Source of the DNA: Anisus vortex
Lineage: Eukaryota; Mollusca; Gastropoda; Planorbidae
Direction of reading: 5' to 3'
DNA: 64,000 bases
Assembly (NCBI GenBank): GCA_949126835.1
Contig: OX421500.1
Location: forward strand, 30,359,991-30,423,990
The notes under the pieces are model-generated. The model was not told where the DNA came from and did no database searches. It was given only the letters and a program-made list of their open reading frames with translations. Below, one piece after another: positions 37,501-47,724 of this stretch (positions are counted from its first letter, which is position 1; each line of letters begins with the position of its first letter). The position numbers and the translations under genes were made by a program.

Positions 37501-39986
37501 GTTCAAAGCATTCAGCTTTGAAAACATATTTCACACAACTCGCCAAACAGTTAAGTTCTTGAATTCTGGGATTTGGTCCAACTCCAACAGCTAAGACTAT
37601 AACATTCTCCTTTTTCAGTTCTTCGGATACAAACAGTGCTGAAAGATATAATTTGATTAAAAATAATATAGATTATATACTAGAATATTTTGTTTCTGTT
37701 TTTTTTTATCTTGAAGTTGTATTGAAATTGGGGGATATTATCAACTCCTAGCATATAATAATATTATAAATCAGGAGATAGACATTAAAATGATATGTAG
37801 GCCTAGAATCGGGTATGCTACACAATAATATAATAATTCTCAATTGGCCCTTTCTGTCAACAAAATTTTTCAATGAAGTTATGAGCTAATATCTTAGTCG
37901 TTCTTGTTTAGTCATGCGTTGCATTGATTCTTCTTCAATGGGGTATTAAAGAAAAAAAATTATGTCGAAATCTGCTAATTACAAAACAATGTATTTTAAT
38001 AAAAGCTGCAGGCATTGTTCATAGGGCCTATACATTCGTGAAATGTAATTTTCTTATATTAACATCATTTGCATAACCCAGATGAGTTTGTAGTCTAGGA
38101 ACTCACTTTCTTAATTCTCATGAATAATAAGCGTATTCCCTATTTCTCTATAAATCACGCTATGTCGCTAATGGCATTGTAAAGTCCTACACAAACATAA
38201 AGTTTAACAAAATAATCTGTCAATATGTTTTTAATTCAAAGTTCAGTATGTTTAATCTCTGCATGCATTGCATAGAATGTAATGTTAAGATAAGATAACA
38301 TTACTTTCTTGATACAAACAAATGGAATTTTGACTTGATTACATAAATTTCGTCTTTCAGCATATTTATACAATATAAAAGTACTAAGATTTGTACTCAA
38401 GCACAGAAATATACTTATAATAATAGACATGCACACACAATATCGTATCATTTATCATACGAAGAAAAAGTATTTTTAGGAGTCAGCTGTTGTATTTTTT
38501 GGCTGACTGACGATTCTGTTGAAAAACTATCACTGATAGTAGAACAAACGAGTTCCTAAATATGTTCTTACCCTTATTGAAAAAAGCCGTTCACTTGGAC
38601 AAGATATGATGTAGCGGTCATGAAGCGGGTGTGCAAGATCCTTAAAAATTGCGTGTTTTACAAAGCTATGATTTATTTATAGCCAACTTTTTTTCCTTTT
38701 TTTTCCTAAAACTAGGAATAGAATATTGACAAGTCTTAACGATTATGCATGCATAAAAGGTCAAAAAAAATAATATTTCCGGTCTTATTCGATCATTTGC
38801 TACGTTACTGGTTGTACGAAAATATGTAGAGAATTAAATTTTATTTCATTTCCGAAAGATGGCGCCAAAAGAAAACGATGGATTGTGAATGTCAGATTTG
38901 AATCACCTATTTATAATCCCAAATTAATTGCTTGATGCAAAGGCATTTTCGTGTTGTTGTTTTTTATGAATCTCCGCATTGTGTTTTTTTTAATTACCAA
39001 GGACGCAACTCTTGACTAACTTAATTTATAAACAAAAGCTATATTTAGCCTAACACAACTAACACATTGAGTATTAATTATCGCCTACTCACTTTTCATG
39101 TTAAAAACGGATTCCTCAATAACTAATCTTGTAGCCGTTGTATATTTCTAAAAGACCAGAACTGGCTGTCGATGTTGAAATCAATTGTCAAACAGCACCA
39201 AAAACATGTTTTTTGTTTACGAAAATGGCGGTAAAATTCACCGGAAGTTCACGATCATTCCAGTTCAAAAGGTCACACCTAGTTAAGACTTGTCAAATAT
39301 ATGTTTTACATAAAATGTATACGTTGGAAGAATTAGAGAGAGGTTAAAAATAAACTATACTTAGTTAATATGGGTTACTTTGTGCTGCATTTTGCCATAT
39401 CCCGTCCGTCATGACAATTAAAATATGCTCAGCGTCTGGTCTTGACCCGGCCTCAAGGCTGAACATGTCCTGTTCCATCACTAGCCTCAGTGCCCTGTGC
39501 AGGAAACTACCTCTTGGTGCATCGTAGGGCAGAGACAGTAGGGTCTAGAGAGAGAACGGAGTTATAGGATATGATAACTTTAAAAGATATAGAGACAGAC
39601 AGATAGACAGATAGACAGATAGACAGATAGACAGATAGACAGATAGACAGATAGACAGATAGACAGATAGACAGATAGACAGATAGACAGATAGACAGAT
39701 AGACAGATAGACAGATAGACAGATAGACCGATAGACCGATAGACCGATAGACCGATAGACAGATAGACAGATAGACAGATAGACAGATAGACAGATAGAC
39801 AGATAGACAGATAGACAGATAGACAGATAGACAGATAGACAGATAGACAGATAGACAGATAGACAGATAGACAGATAGACAGATAGACAGATAGACAGAT
39901 AGACAGATAGACAGATAGACAGATAGACAGATAGACAGATAGACAGATAGACAGATAGACAGAGAGATAGAGAGATAGACAGATAG

Positions 39987-40072
<86 letters not shown>

Positions 40073-41969
40073 TGATAGATAGATATATAGATATATAGAT
40101 AGATAGTTAGATAGATAGTTTGATAGATATATTTAGATAGATAGATAGATAGATAGATAGATATATTGATTGATAGATAGATATATAGATAGATGGATAG
40201 TTAGATAGATAGTTAGATATATAGATAGATTAATAGATAGGCATGTAGGCATGTATGTAGGAAGGCAAATAGGTAGGTAAGTGGGTGGGTAGGTAGGTAG
40301 TTAGGTAGGTAGGTAGGTAGGCATTTATGTGTGTATGTGGGTCAGTAGTTAAGTAGGTAGTTAGGTAGGTATGTGGGTGAGTAGTTAGGTAGGTTGGTAG
40401 GTTGATTTGTAAGTTGGTAGGTATGTAAGATGGTAGGTAGGTTGGTGGGTATGTATTATGTATGTAAATAGGTAGCCCAATAGCATACCATATGTTGTTT
40501 TGCAACAAGGACCAGCTTCAATACAATAAAAATTAACTCAAAAGAACTAATGTTATATTATATTAATTGTCATATGCAGAAAGAGCATAACATTTTAATA
40601 ATACACACCAGTTTGTTGTAGTCGCACCACCTATCTACATAACAATTACGCCTAATCTTCAATGTAAAATTCAAAATAAACTATCTATCTATATTAGACT
40701 ACATGCCCTGACAACAGAAGTGAAGTCTTCCAAGTCTCTGAAGTCATACTTGTATGGTTGTCTTTTTTTTAAATAGACCAGTGCAAACTGAACTTCTTCC
40801 TGCGTGTAGCTGAACTCCTTGACAATGTCTGCGGCGAAGTGAATCGTGGTACCCCAGTGGTCCTCGTCGGTACATTCTGAGCCATCCAGAACAAAGATGA
40901 TGTCAACCTTTGTAGATTCCTGACAGAAAGTGGTCAACTCTGCAATTTCGGAGTGCATGGATTTGATGGGCGTGTGGAGTTCTAAAGAGCAGAAAATTGA
41001 GAAAAATAATTTATTTAACAAAATGGGTTAAAATTGCGTTGTAGGCCTATGTGTTATGTCTGAATAAACAATGTCTTGGAACATGAGTCGGCAACATTTT
41101 GATAATAAGAGTGCAAAGGTAGGATTTCTAATTCATACAGCGCACCAATGGCCTAAAAGTCATCCTGTTCTAGCACTTAATGTTTTGTAAAAAGACATGA
41201 GTTATTGCTTTTTAGGGTGTTTCGCGTGCCAGTTAAAATCGATGTGCGTGCAAAATTGGCACCCCTGTCTTTGAAAATCGTCATCAATATTTTATAGTGC
41301 TGATAAGCCTATTCTATACCAGACAATGGAATGTTTAATACAATAGCTAAATATTGCTAATGGCGCATCTCTTTTTATTTTTGTCGGTTAAGTTCGCCAC
41401 TTGAGCTGTAATTTTTGTTTTCATTTTTTTTTTTACGGCTAGAATGTCTAATAAGCTTATTTATAGCGTATATTACATAAACCTAAAGTACATGGCCTAT
41501 GAGAATATCCAGACTTAGATGTGGGACATTGTTCAAAACGTCCAAATGATGTAGACCTATATACTTAGCCGTAACCTATGTTTTGTCCCAAATTCATCAC
41601 AAAACTTTCAATCAGGTAAAATAAACAATTAAATTTTTGTCTCCTTCACTAACATGGTTTTAAGCTTAAAATGTACGTAATATCAGCAGAAATGGTTTTT
41701 TTATTATTAGACCTATGCTTATAGTCTAAGTATTGTATCAATGAACCTCATATTCATTAATTTAGGTTTAGGGTTTCGGTGAAATGAAACCATCCTATGA
41801 CACGCCTTTCTGGCCACACTGTGGCTTTATTCCTTGTAATTAATTATAGGCCACATATATAACAATATAAGTGTTCATTAGGCCTCCTATAAAGTTACAG
41901 TTTTCAATTTTTACCTGCTATTTCAAGCCACTGCAGGAAAACTATCAAAGTATTTCTGAAAGACTGCAT
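28401..41969 (-). CDS. Gene B: secreted protein with three vWA domains and Ser/Thr linkers
   Basis: Ten exons in consistent phase: 41969-41915, 40981-40713, 39544-39379, 37638-37456, 36621-35645, 33938-33773, 30981-30799, 30303-29675, 28850-28685, 28594-28401. Total 2,988 nt, 995 residues if the TAA at 28403 is used. Order: signal peptide, vWA1 (about 40-224, metal loop D-G-S-E-C), a linker of 10-residue repeats, vWA2 (about 477-666, D-A-S-S-S), a non-repetitive Ser/Thr linker, vWA3 (about 804-990, D-A-S-S-S). vWA2 and vWA3 therefore keep a complete D-x-S-x-S metal site while vWA1 does not. Probable role: extracellular adhesion, matrix or mucus protein. Substrate or partner unknown. A strong GTAAGT donor overlaps the proposed stop, so extra 3-prime exons are possible. 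Confidence 0.83.
28685..28850 (-). CDS. Gene B exon 9: vWA3, middle
   Basis: 166 nt, phase 0 to 1. It encodes [20 protein letters not shown], then [20 protein letters not shown]. Donor GTAAGT. Confidence 0.85.
28851..29674 (-). other. Gene B intron 8
   Basis: AT-rich intron; a minus-strand frame at 29061-29294 shows no family resemblance and is probably chance. Confidence 0.5.
29675..30303 (-). CDS. Gene B exon 8: Ser/Thr linker plus start of vWA3
   Basis: 629 nt, phase 1 to 0. A Ser/Thr-rich, non-repetitive linker of about 135 residues, then [20 protein letters not shown] with complete metal site D-A-S-S-S. Acceptor ...ttcattttcag, donor GTAAGT after DLYN. It contains candidate N-glycosylation motifs (N-x-S/T), for example in FNATIS. 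Confidence 0.84.
30304..30798 (-). other. Gene B intron 7
   Basis: Contains a short (tttag)n repeat at about 30490-30520. Nothing else recognised. Confidence 0.5.
30799..30981 (-). CDS. Gene B exon 7: vWA2, last part
   Basis: 183 nt, phase 1 to 1. It encodes [20 protein letters not shown], then [19 protein letters not shown]. Acceptor ...attttatag, donor GTAAGT. Confidence 0.84.
31175..31385. mobile_element. 211-bp hAT-like MITE
   Basis: Ends cagggcttggcaacc and ttgccgacccttg are imperfect inverted repeats. Flanking 8-bp target duplication gtttatac / gtttataa (31167-31174, 31386-31393), 7 of 8 identical. In gene B intron 6. Confidence 0.8.
31498..31735 (+). mobile_element. tRNA-derived SINE copy
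   Basis: Matches the SINE at 63330-63590, including acccagctctggtgggtacc and gtggccacagaaactcgtga. The A-box end is degraded. In gene B intron 6. Confidence 0.75.
31750..32911 (+). repeat. 19-bp satellite with alternating variants, about 61 units
   Basis: Unit ttaacttttacacactatg. Most of the array alternates strictly between ...cacact... and ...catact... forms, giving a 38-bp higher-order unit. Every junction creates the palindrome GTTAAC. It lies in gene B intron 6 directly against a SINE. Confidence 0.95.
33255..33705 (-). repeat. Dispersed repeat, inverted relative to 51640-52085
   Basis: The reverse complement shares blocks with 51640-52085 (the aggtgaaccggg, ccaccggcgtac-like and gggcatccaggcaccagg segments, and gaagtgtctacagc at the end). 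Probably an interspersed element of about 450 bp. Apparent reading frames here are unlikely to be genes. Confidence 0.6.
33773..33938 (-). CDS. Gene B exon 6: vWA2, middle
   Basis: 166 nt, phase 0 to 1. It encodes [20 protein letters not shown], then [20 protein letters not shown]. Acceptor ...ttcctaaag, donor GTAAGT. Confidence 0.85.
34310..34620 (-). mobile_element. LINE 3-prime end relic, family 1 (reverse)
   Basis: The reverse strand matches 48900-49165 (gacgctccttctataaagaa; ggtttgttcagggaacccat; ttgttctcgcataaggggta). A C run of about 16 interrupts it at about 34569-34584. Confidence 0.7.
34820..34990 (-). mobile_element. tRNA-derived SINE copy (reverse)
   Basis: Reverse copy with a well-kept B-box (ggattcgaacccagaaactt on plus) and acccatcagagctgggtaga. 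In gene B intron 5. Confidence 0.8.
35000..35644 (-). other. Left part of gene B intron 5
   Basis: No recognised element except a poly-T tract at about 35346-35359. A plus-strand frame at 34999-35250 has no family match. Confidence 0.4.
35645..36621 (-). CDS. Gene B exon 5: repeat linker plus start of vWA2
   Basis: 977 nt, phase 1 to 0. It starts [12 protein letters not shown] like gene A exon 5, then about 20 units of a 10-residue Ser/Thr/Pro repeat ([10 protein letters not shown]), then [20 protein letters not shown] with a complete metal site. Donor GTAAGT after EELYN. The repeat differs completely from that of gene A although the exon ends are homologous. Confidence 0.85.
35900..36490 (-). 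repeat. 30-nt coding minisatellite with 90-nt higher-order unit
   Basis: About 20 units of 30 nt; three variants recur in a fixed order so that the array also repeats every 90 nt between about 35930 and 36330. Consensus peptide [10 protein letters not shown], a plausible O-glycosylated stretch. Confidence 0.9.
36622..37455 (-). other. Gene B intron 4
   Basis: AT-rich; homologous in part to gene A intron 4 (11146-12305), for instance at 36770-36800 and 37168-37240. No mobile element recognised, whereas the gene A copy contains a LINE relic. Confidence 0.6.
37456..37638 (-). CDS. Gene B exon 4: vWA1, last part
   Basis: 183 nt, phase 1 to 1. It encodes [20 protein letters not shown] and the Cys-rich closing helix. 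It is nearly identical to gene A exon 4, with only a few substitutions. Confidence 0.83.
37639..39378 (-). other. Gene B intron 3
   Basis: 1.7 kb without a recognisable gene. The gene A equivalent (12489-12939) is only about 450 bp, so this copy gained roughly 1.3 kb. A minus frame at 38236-38451 and a plus frame at 39138-39347 resemble no family that I know. Confidence 0.5.
39379..39544 (-). CDS. Gene B exon 3: vWA1, middle
   Basis: 166 nt, phase 0 to 1. It encodes [20 protein letters not shown], then [16 protein letters not shown]. It is nearly identical to gene A exon 3. Confidence 0.83.
39594..40480 (+). repeat. Expanded GACA/GATA/GTAG simple-repeat tract in gene B intron 2
   Basis: (agacagat)n from about 39594 to 39980 with a short block of four agaccgat variants near 39723-39757, then (agat)n to about 40230, then taggtaggt-type repeats to about 40480. 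The gene A intron 2 (13140-13435) carries a shorter relative. Apparent Tyr/Thr/Pro-rich frames here are repeat artefacts. Confidence 0.95.
40713..40981 (-). CDS. Gene B exon 2: vWA1, first part
   Basis: 269 nt, phase 1 to 0; acceptor ...ctgctctttag. It encodes [19 protein letters not shown], then [20 protein letters not shown] and [14 protein letters not shown]. The metal loop D-G-S-E-C is not canonical. As in gene A, the frame requires a weak GTCAGG donor. Confidence 0.8.
41082..41267. mobile_element. 186-bp hAT-like MITE
   Basis: Ends catgagtcggcaac and aattggcacccctg are imperfect inverted repeats. Flanks tcttggaa (41074-41081) and tctttgaa (41268-41275) are a 7-of-8 target duplication. 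In gene B intron 1. Confidence 0.7.
41915..41969 (-). CDS. Gene B exon 1: signal peptide
   Basis: An ATG at 41969 opens [18 protein letters not shown], then phase-1 donor GTAAAA. It is a weaker hydrophobic core than gene A's, but the same length, same phase, and same flanking sequence (around gtttacatagacagt) as 14627-14681. Confidence 0.7.
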
Positions 41970-42444
41970 GTCGATTTTTCATTTTCACGTTTACATAGAC
42001 AGTATAATTAGACTGGATCAAGGCAACCTGAAAAATGTTTTAATTAAGACCGAAATTTAGTAATGGGTGGAAATTCCGGGTGGGGGCACTAAGTCGGGTG
42101 CTGATCACCGTCTTTCATTGGCCTAACGCTACGAACCTTAGGTCTTCACAACTATCAGTTGCCACTCGAGCCTCTAAGAGAATTAAACAAAAGATAGGCC
42201 TAATATTGTTTTAGTGACGACTTTACCCGTTCACTGGATTATGTTTTATAAAAGAGACTCTTATTAAACACTGAGCACTTCTATTTTGTTTGTGGGGATT
42301 TATGGGTTAAAACGTTTGAAAATATAATCCATCCAGCACAGTCGTGATCTAGGCTATTATTTGTTGTATGCTTCTGGGTCCGTCCATCCTACTGAATCAA
42401 TACCATGTCCTTGACATGTCTTAAATTTATCTTCTTATCTTAGC

Positions 42445-42625
42445 CTATAAATTAGGCCAACAGACACTACTTCTATAAAGATGATCATAATTATGTCATA
42501 CGCTTATCCGTGGTCTGAGTATAGTCTTGCCTTTTCATTAATTTTTAATGATGTTTCTGTGTTACAAGTTTACCTGTTCGGGTAACCCATTATATGCCCG
42601 GATGCCACTCTGGAAGAAAGAGAAG
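42445..42625 (-). mobile_element. LINE 3-prime end relic, family 1 (reverse)
   Basis: Reverse-strand match to the 3-prime part of 48740-49165 (cagacactacttctataaag; gttcgggtaacccattatat; gcccggatgcc). Upstream of gene B. Confidence 0.65.
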
Positions 42626-42657
42626 GCTTACTTTTAGAATGATATACTACTTTTAGG

Positions 42658-44666
42658 TAGGGTTGCCAGATACATGGGTACCAAAAGGAGGACACAGAGA
42701 GACCAAAAGGAGGACAAAGGAGGACACATGGCTACCAAAAGGAGGACACATTGAGTGTTTCATTTAAATCATTTAATTTATTTTTAATTGAATGCTGATT
42801 TAACCAGCTATCAGTACAATTTAACTACAATGGTTGCCAATAATTATCTATTTGTAAGTAAATTCACCAAGAAAAAGTATTGTAAAAAAAAATTTAATAT
42901 GAATTCAATTGACTTTTTGTTCAAAATGCAAAAATACTAGACTATACTATTGGAAAATTAAAAAGTCAATTCCACAGTTAATACATTATCATCTTTCTTA
43001 ATTATACAAAATGTTTCTCTTGCGAGCTAACTTTTTGCACAAGATCCTTGTTAACAAGCACACATTTATAAAACTGTTTAGCCTACATGTGAGATTTTTC
43101 AAGTTTTACTTTGTAAGAATGAAGCCCTGAGTTAACCGAGAGTCTGTTTCTTTCCTTTGTCCATTGAGCGTTTATCAATGAGAACACTCTTTTCACATTA
43201 CCATTGAGTCCAGGGAACAGAAAAAAAAAATCACAATTTGTTTCATAACTCTGAGAGCAACATGAATTTGGGAACTTTTAACAAAAAAATCCACTGCAAT
43301 TATTAACCTATCAAAGAATTAGATCTGGGGTCGGCGACCTTTTGCTAACAGCGTGCCAAACTAGAATTTCTAAATCATTATGCATGCCAACAGCTTAAAA
43401 GTCAACCTATTCTATAATACTTTTAAAAATTATTTTTATAGGACAATTAAATAAACTGCGTAGAAAGACCAAGGCCAACAAAATGAACGAGTTTAAAATT
43501 GTGACTATCATTCTTTTTATTTGCATTTATATCAATTACAATCTTTTATTAGTCTACATAACTTAGACAATTATGGTAATTATTGTCTAAAGTCTTAACA
43601 TTTTTATTTTGGTACCGTACTCAAGATGAAGATCTAACACTAATAAAAATTAGATTATTGTGATCTCAGTTTACTGAGATGTCATTTAATGTCTTTAAAT
43701 AGTATGTTTTCACTTGGCTTCATTAACTACGTCAAGTAGAATTGATACTTAGTAATAAGACAAACTGGGTGGTTAATGTAATGTTTGAGAATATAGGCTA
43801 CATAGAAATTCTTTAGTCATAAAATATTTTTACAATTTTTAAAAAAATTTTAAAGTTTGTTCATTTCAAAGTTATAACTTTAACTTTATAACTTTATTTT
43901 AATAAAAGAAAAAAAAAAGGAAACATACTAAAATTATTACCACAAATAAAATGTTTTTATTATCTCCCTCTAATTAAAAAAATCGTTTCCACATTTGATT
44001 CAATAGCGATGCCAAACAAGTTATGTTTTGTAATATAAACAATATTACTGACTTATTTTTTTTTCTTTATAAGTGTAGTTTTTACCAAAAGCTGAAAGTA
44101 GAAGAGCGAATCCCTATCAGTTGAGAATAGCTGTATAGCAGATGACTTTCCTAAGCTAAGAAGCTCCCTTTCAGATTTTTGTCCTCAAACGGGCACATTT
44201 GGATGCCCATTTTTAAAAATGTCTGGCTTTTGGTTAGAAAACTCCGCTTTGAATACTTCAGAAATATCTGCTTCAACAGTCAGTTTTCCTCATTCAGAAC
44301 CGGAAACTGTTGTTGTTTGTTTCTTTTTCATCAAAAAAAAAAATTATTGGAGGTCTCTCAAGAGCCATTGAAAATCGCTATTTCCTGCCAAGTTTGTCAC
44401 GAGTGCCTTAGGTTGCCAACCCCTGCATTAGATAACACAATCTAATTCATTAAATTTCCTGCTAAATACTCCAGTGTTATGCTTTACTCGACCCACCCAC
44501 TTATTGACAGTAAATAAGAACATAAAAAGTGTTCTAATGACTTATATAAGACCTTACGCACAAAAAGCCGGACATTTTAATGGAATTTAGCTTTGCCTGC
44601 GGGACGGAGGACACAGGGCTAAAAATGAGGACATGTCCTCCTTTTGCCGGACGTCTGGCAACCCTA
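42658..44666. mobile_element. 2.0-kb hAT-like element with nested insertion
   Basis: Inverted ends tagggttgccaga and tctggcaaccctA, with perfect 8-bp target duplication CTTTTAGG (42650-42657, 44667-44674). The ends also carry multiple aaaggaggacac motifs. No transposase recognised. A second element occupies 43325-44425. Confidence 0.9.
43325..44425. mobile_element. Nested 1.1-kb hAT-like element
   Basis: Ends ctggggtcggcgacc and ggttgccaacccctg. Flanks aattagat (43317-43324) and cattagat (44426-44433) are a 7-of-8 target duplication. The core (about 43640-44060) matches the reverse complement of 23510-23880, yet the ends of the two elements are different. No coding frame of note. Confidence 0.85.
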
Positions 44667-45420
44667 CTTTTAGGCCTATATGAATGTAGCCTATGCATGT
44701 ATAAGCTTATATGGACTAAGAAAGGTGTTTGAATTAACATAAAATAAAATCTACACTAGATGTTGATTACAGGAAACTTTTAAATGATATGCTCTATTAA
44801 TAAATAGCTTAAAAGTATAGCTTTTTAAAAAAAAAAAATTAAATTAAGCTTAATATTAGGCTATATTTATTATTATATTAGGCCCTGTGGGTAATTATGT
44901 CAAGATAAAATATGTGTATTGGTCAGTGAATGAGCTAATTTTAACTTCAGACAGAGAGGAGCGTCAATATAGATTCAATTGTTTTCTTTTTAAAAGAGTT
45001 AACCTTTCTTGTTCGTAACTTGAAAATTATCCTAATTTACTGCTGCTTCCATTGTTAGAGGTATTGGGTAATTTCAACATTATTAGTTATTTTCTACTAA
45101 TTTAGCCAAAACTTTCTTTCTTTTATAGGCCCTTACTTTTTTTTAGCCAAAATTTATTATCAAGTAAAAAGTATTTCGACTTACACGTCTTAGTCTTGAT
45201 TTATCTTAGTCTTAGTCTTAGACTTAGTGTGTAGGCCTAACGATGAAGTCTCGAGAGTCGATGAAGTCGATGGCGATGTCAGTAGTAGTACTAGTAGTAG
45301 ACAGTCACAGTAGTCAGTAGATATGACTAGTATATGAGTAGTTGAAGAGTAAGCCTAATACAATTATATTTTCCCCCCAATAGAATATTGTTTGTAGAAA
45401 TCTGATTTTAGTCAAATTAG

Positions 45421-46863
45421 GGCAGGTTTCACAATAAGGACTTCAAAAGTTCCCTTTTTTTTACAAAAAAATATTTAAAGCTTTATTACTGTATTATATA
45501 TCATTTTTAAGCCTAGAAACTGAGGAATCCGAATATGAAGGTTAGAAAATCAGCTGACTTTCCAATGTTTTATAGTTAATAATTTTAAGATCGGGAAATT
45601 TCGTCGGCAGGATTGTTGCCGGCGCTAAAAAATACACAAGACTAAACAGCTGCAAAATATTATTAAAACCTACAAAATTGCTGTTTTTTTATTTTTATGA
45701 AAAATAAACTTATAAAACGTAAAATGTCATCATTTGTGTTGTATTTTGTTATTAATTTCACAAATTAACTAATAATTTTGCATCCTGGGGTCATAGGCCA
45801 GAGGTTGCGTTGAAACTCGGAAATAAACAAAATGGCGGCCATTTTGTACTTAAAACGTTGTGTTAGTGAAAAGCGTGGAGAGATATGTTTTTTACGTTTA
45901 AACAATTACCGTTCGCGTAAATTTAGTTTTAAAACATTTAATAATATTGCTGTGTTTATTTAAATCGTAATTTAGAACTTGGAAATCCAAAATAAAATGC
46001 GTAATAGCGTTTTAGAGTAAATTATCGGTAACGGCCGAGCGGCGTGGTCCTCGGCTGTATTCAACGCAACCTAGATGCCACATATCTCGCAGACACGGGT
46101 AAAATATTAATATTAAATTGAAAAATTTTTAGTCAGGCAAATGTATCAAATAGAACAAAACGGCCATCTGATTGGATTTATATGTTAAAATTGACTCGAG
46201 CGCATTTGAAAATTAACGAAAAATCTATTCAACTTTGTGTGTTTCACGTAAAATTCTGCCTCCCGATCACGTTTTCGTAATGAACATCTATGATTTAGTG
46301 GAGCATAAAATGAAATTTGTGGCAGAATATTTAAAAATAATGCCGTATTTATGAATAAATATATATTTGGGTTAAATTTGGAGAGTTTTATAAATCTACA
46401 GTGACTTATATATTTTTAGATCGAGTTTTAGGCCTAGCGCCGTGAATGGATAAAAACCTACAGACGCGGCGTAAAAAAATAAGAGATTTAAAATATATAT
46501 TTTAAAAAAAAATAAACATCTGTAACGACTTTCAATGCAAGTATAGCATATTATAACATATGTGTAAATGAAAAACATTCAGACATCGTGTAAATTTTGA
46601 TTTTATATATTTTTAATTAAAACTTTTAAAGTAGGTACAAAAAAAGGGGAATTGGGATCTGCAAGATTGATTACGTGGAACACCATAAAAATATAATAAA
46701 CAACACTAAAATAAAATAAAAACTCACAACATTGATTTTGCTGATACTTTTATTACATATAAACACAAACATGTAAAAAATAAAACATTTTATACATAAA
46801 CATTTTTTTTTTCAAATATTGAAAAAAAGGTAACCCTTTGGTGGCCATTTTGTGAAACCTGCC
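45421..46863. mobile_element. 1.44-kb element with 14-bp inverted ends (PIF/Harbinger-like?)
   Basis: Left end ggcaggtttcacaa, right end ttgtgaaacctgcc, an exact 14-bp inverted repeat. TTAG flanks both sides, compatible with the TTA duplication of PIF/Harbinger elements, but no transposase is seen. The class is an inference from the duplication only. The interior contains a aaaatggcggccattttg palindrome-like segment near 45828. Confidence 0.7.
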
Positions 46864-46929
46864 TTAGGCATTAGGGCCTATTGAGGCTATTGGAGTATTG
46901 GTTTCTGTCCTTTAAATTTATACTTTATA

Positions 46930-47724
46930 TGAGCCCAAGTTAAAAGGTGCTCTTTCAAGGGAAAAAATTTCATATTCACAGAGAGGTTTAAAAATGCACT
47001 TAAGTATTGTCAGAACCTTCCTACACATGATTTGAATAGTGGAAAGATTTAATAAAAGTTATACACTGGAAAAGACACAGTGACGAAAAACGCGAAACAA
47101 TAGTAATGGCTGCTATAGACACCTTGGTGTCACCTAGGACAAATGACAACAAAAAATTGACTTCAGAAAAAAAACATACTAATTCTTGATGGATTTCTTC
47201 AAGAATTTAACACACATATCTCCATAGCCTATAGGCCTATTTATGATAGGCCTATTCAAGAGTATTACAAGCATAGGAGTTGCAACAGAGGGGGTTTAGG
47301 AGCATAAACTCCACTCACTTGAAATGACAACAAACTGTCCTAAGCAACACTATTTCTTTTAAACCCGTGTAAAAAAATTATCCCTGCATCAATTTGAGCA
47401 AACTTTGTGGCAAATAGTTATTTAAGGGCTTCTTGTATTTACCAATTGAGTTTGAGATACATATAAAGCTCCTAGGTTATTCAAATAAAGTCTAGAAAAA
47501 TTGCATGTAATTAGTCACTTAGAGTCACCGGCAAAAAAAACTTAATATTTTCATCTAAAATGCGTTTTGAGGCATATTTTAATCAACCTAGGTCAAAATG
47601 CTATCTCGTTGTCCATGTTTGGTGTGAACTAAGTCCAAGTTTTAACTATTTCATTGCATTTTGACCCTTTAATAGCGATTTTAAAAATATCAGTTTTGAA
47701 GTACGACCTTTTGACTTGGGCTCA
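46930..47724. mobile_element. 795-bp TA-flanked MITE
   Basis: Inverted ends tgagcccaagttaaaaggt and acctttTgacttgggctca (one mismatch), flanked by TA on both sides, as in Tc1/mariner-type insertions. No coding frame. Confidence 0.82.

Noticed and set aside
40697..40703. GTAGTC donor for gene B exon 2
   Set aside because: It gives phase 1, which puts exon 3 into a frame with a stop; the weaker GTCAGG donor ten bases earlier keeps the vWA frame.
44179..44445. 88-codon plus-strand frame
   Set aside because: It lies within the nested hAT-like element and its end crosses the terminal repeat; no transposase motif.
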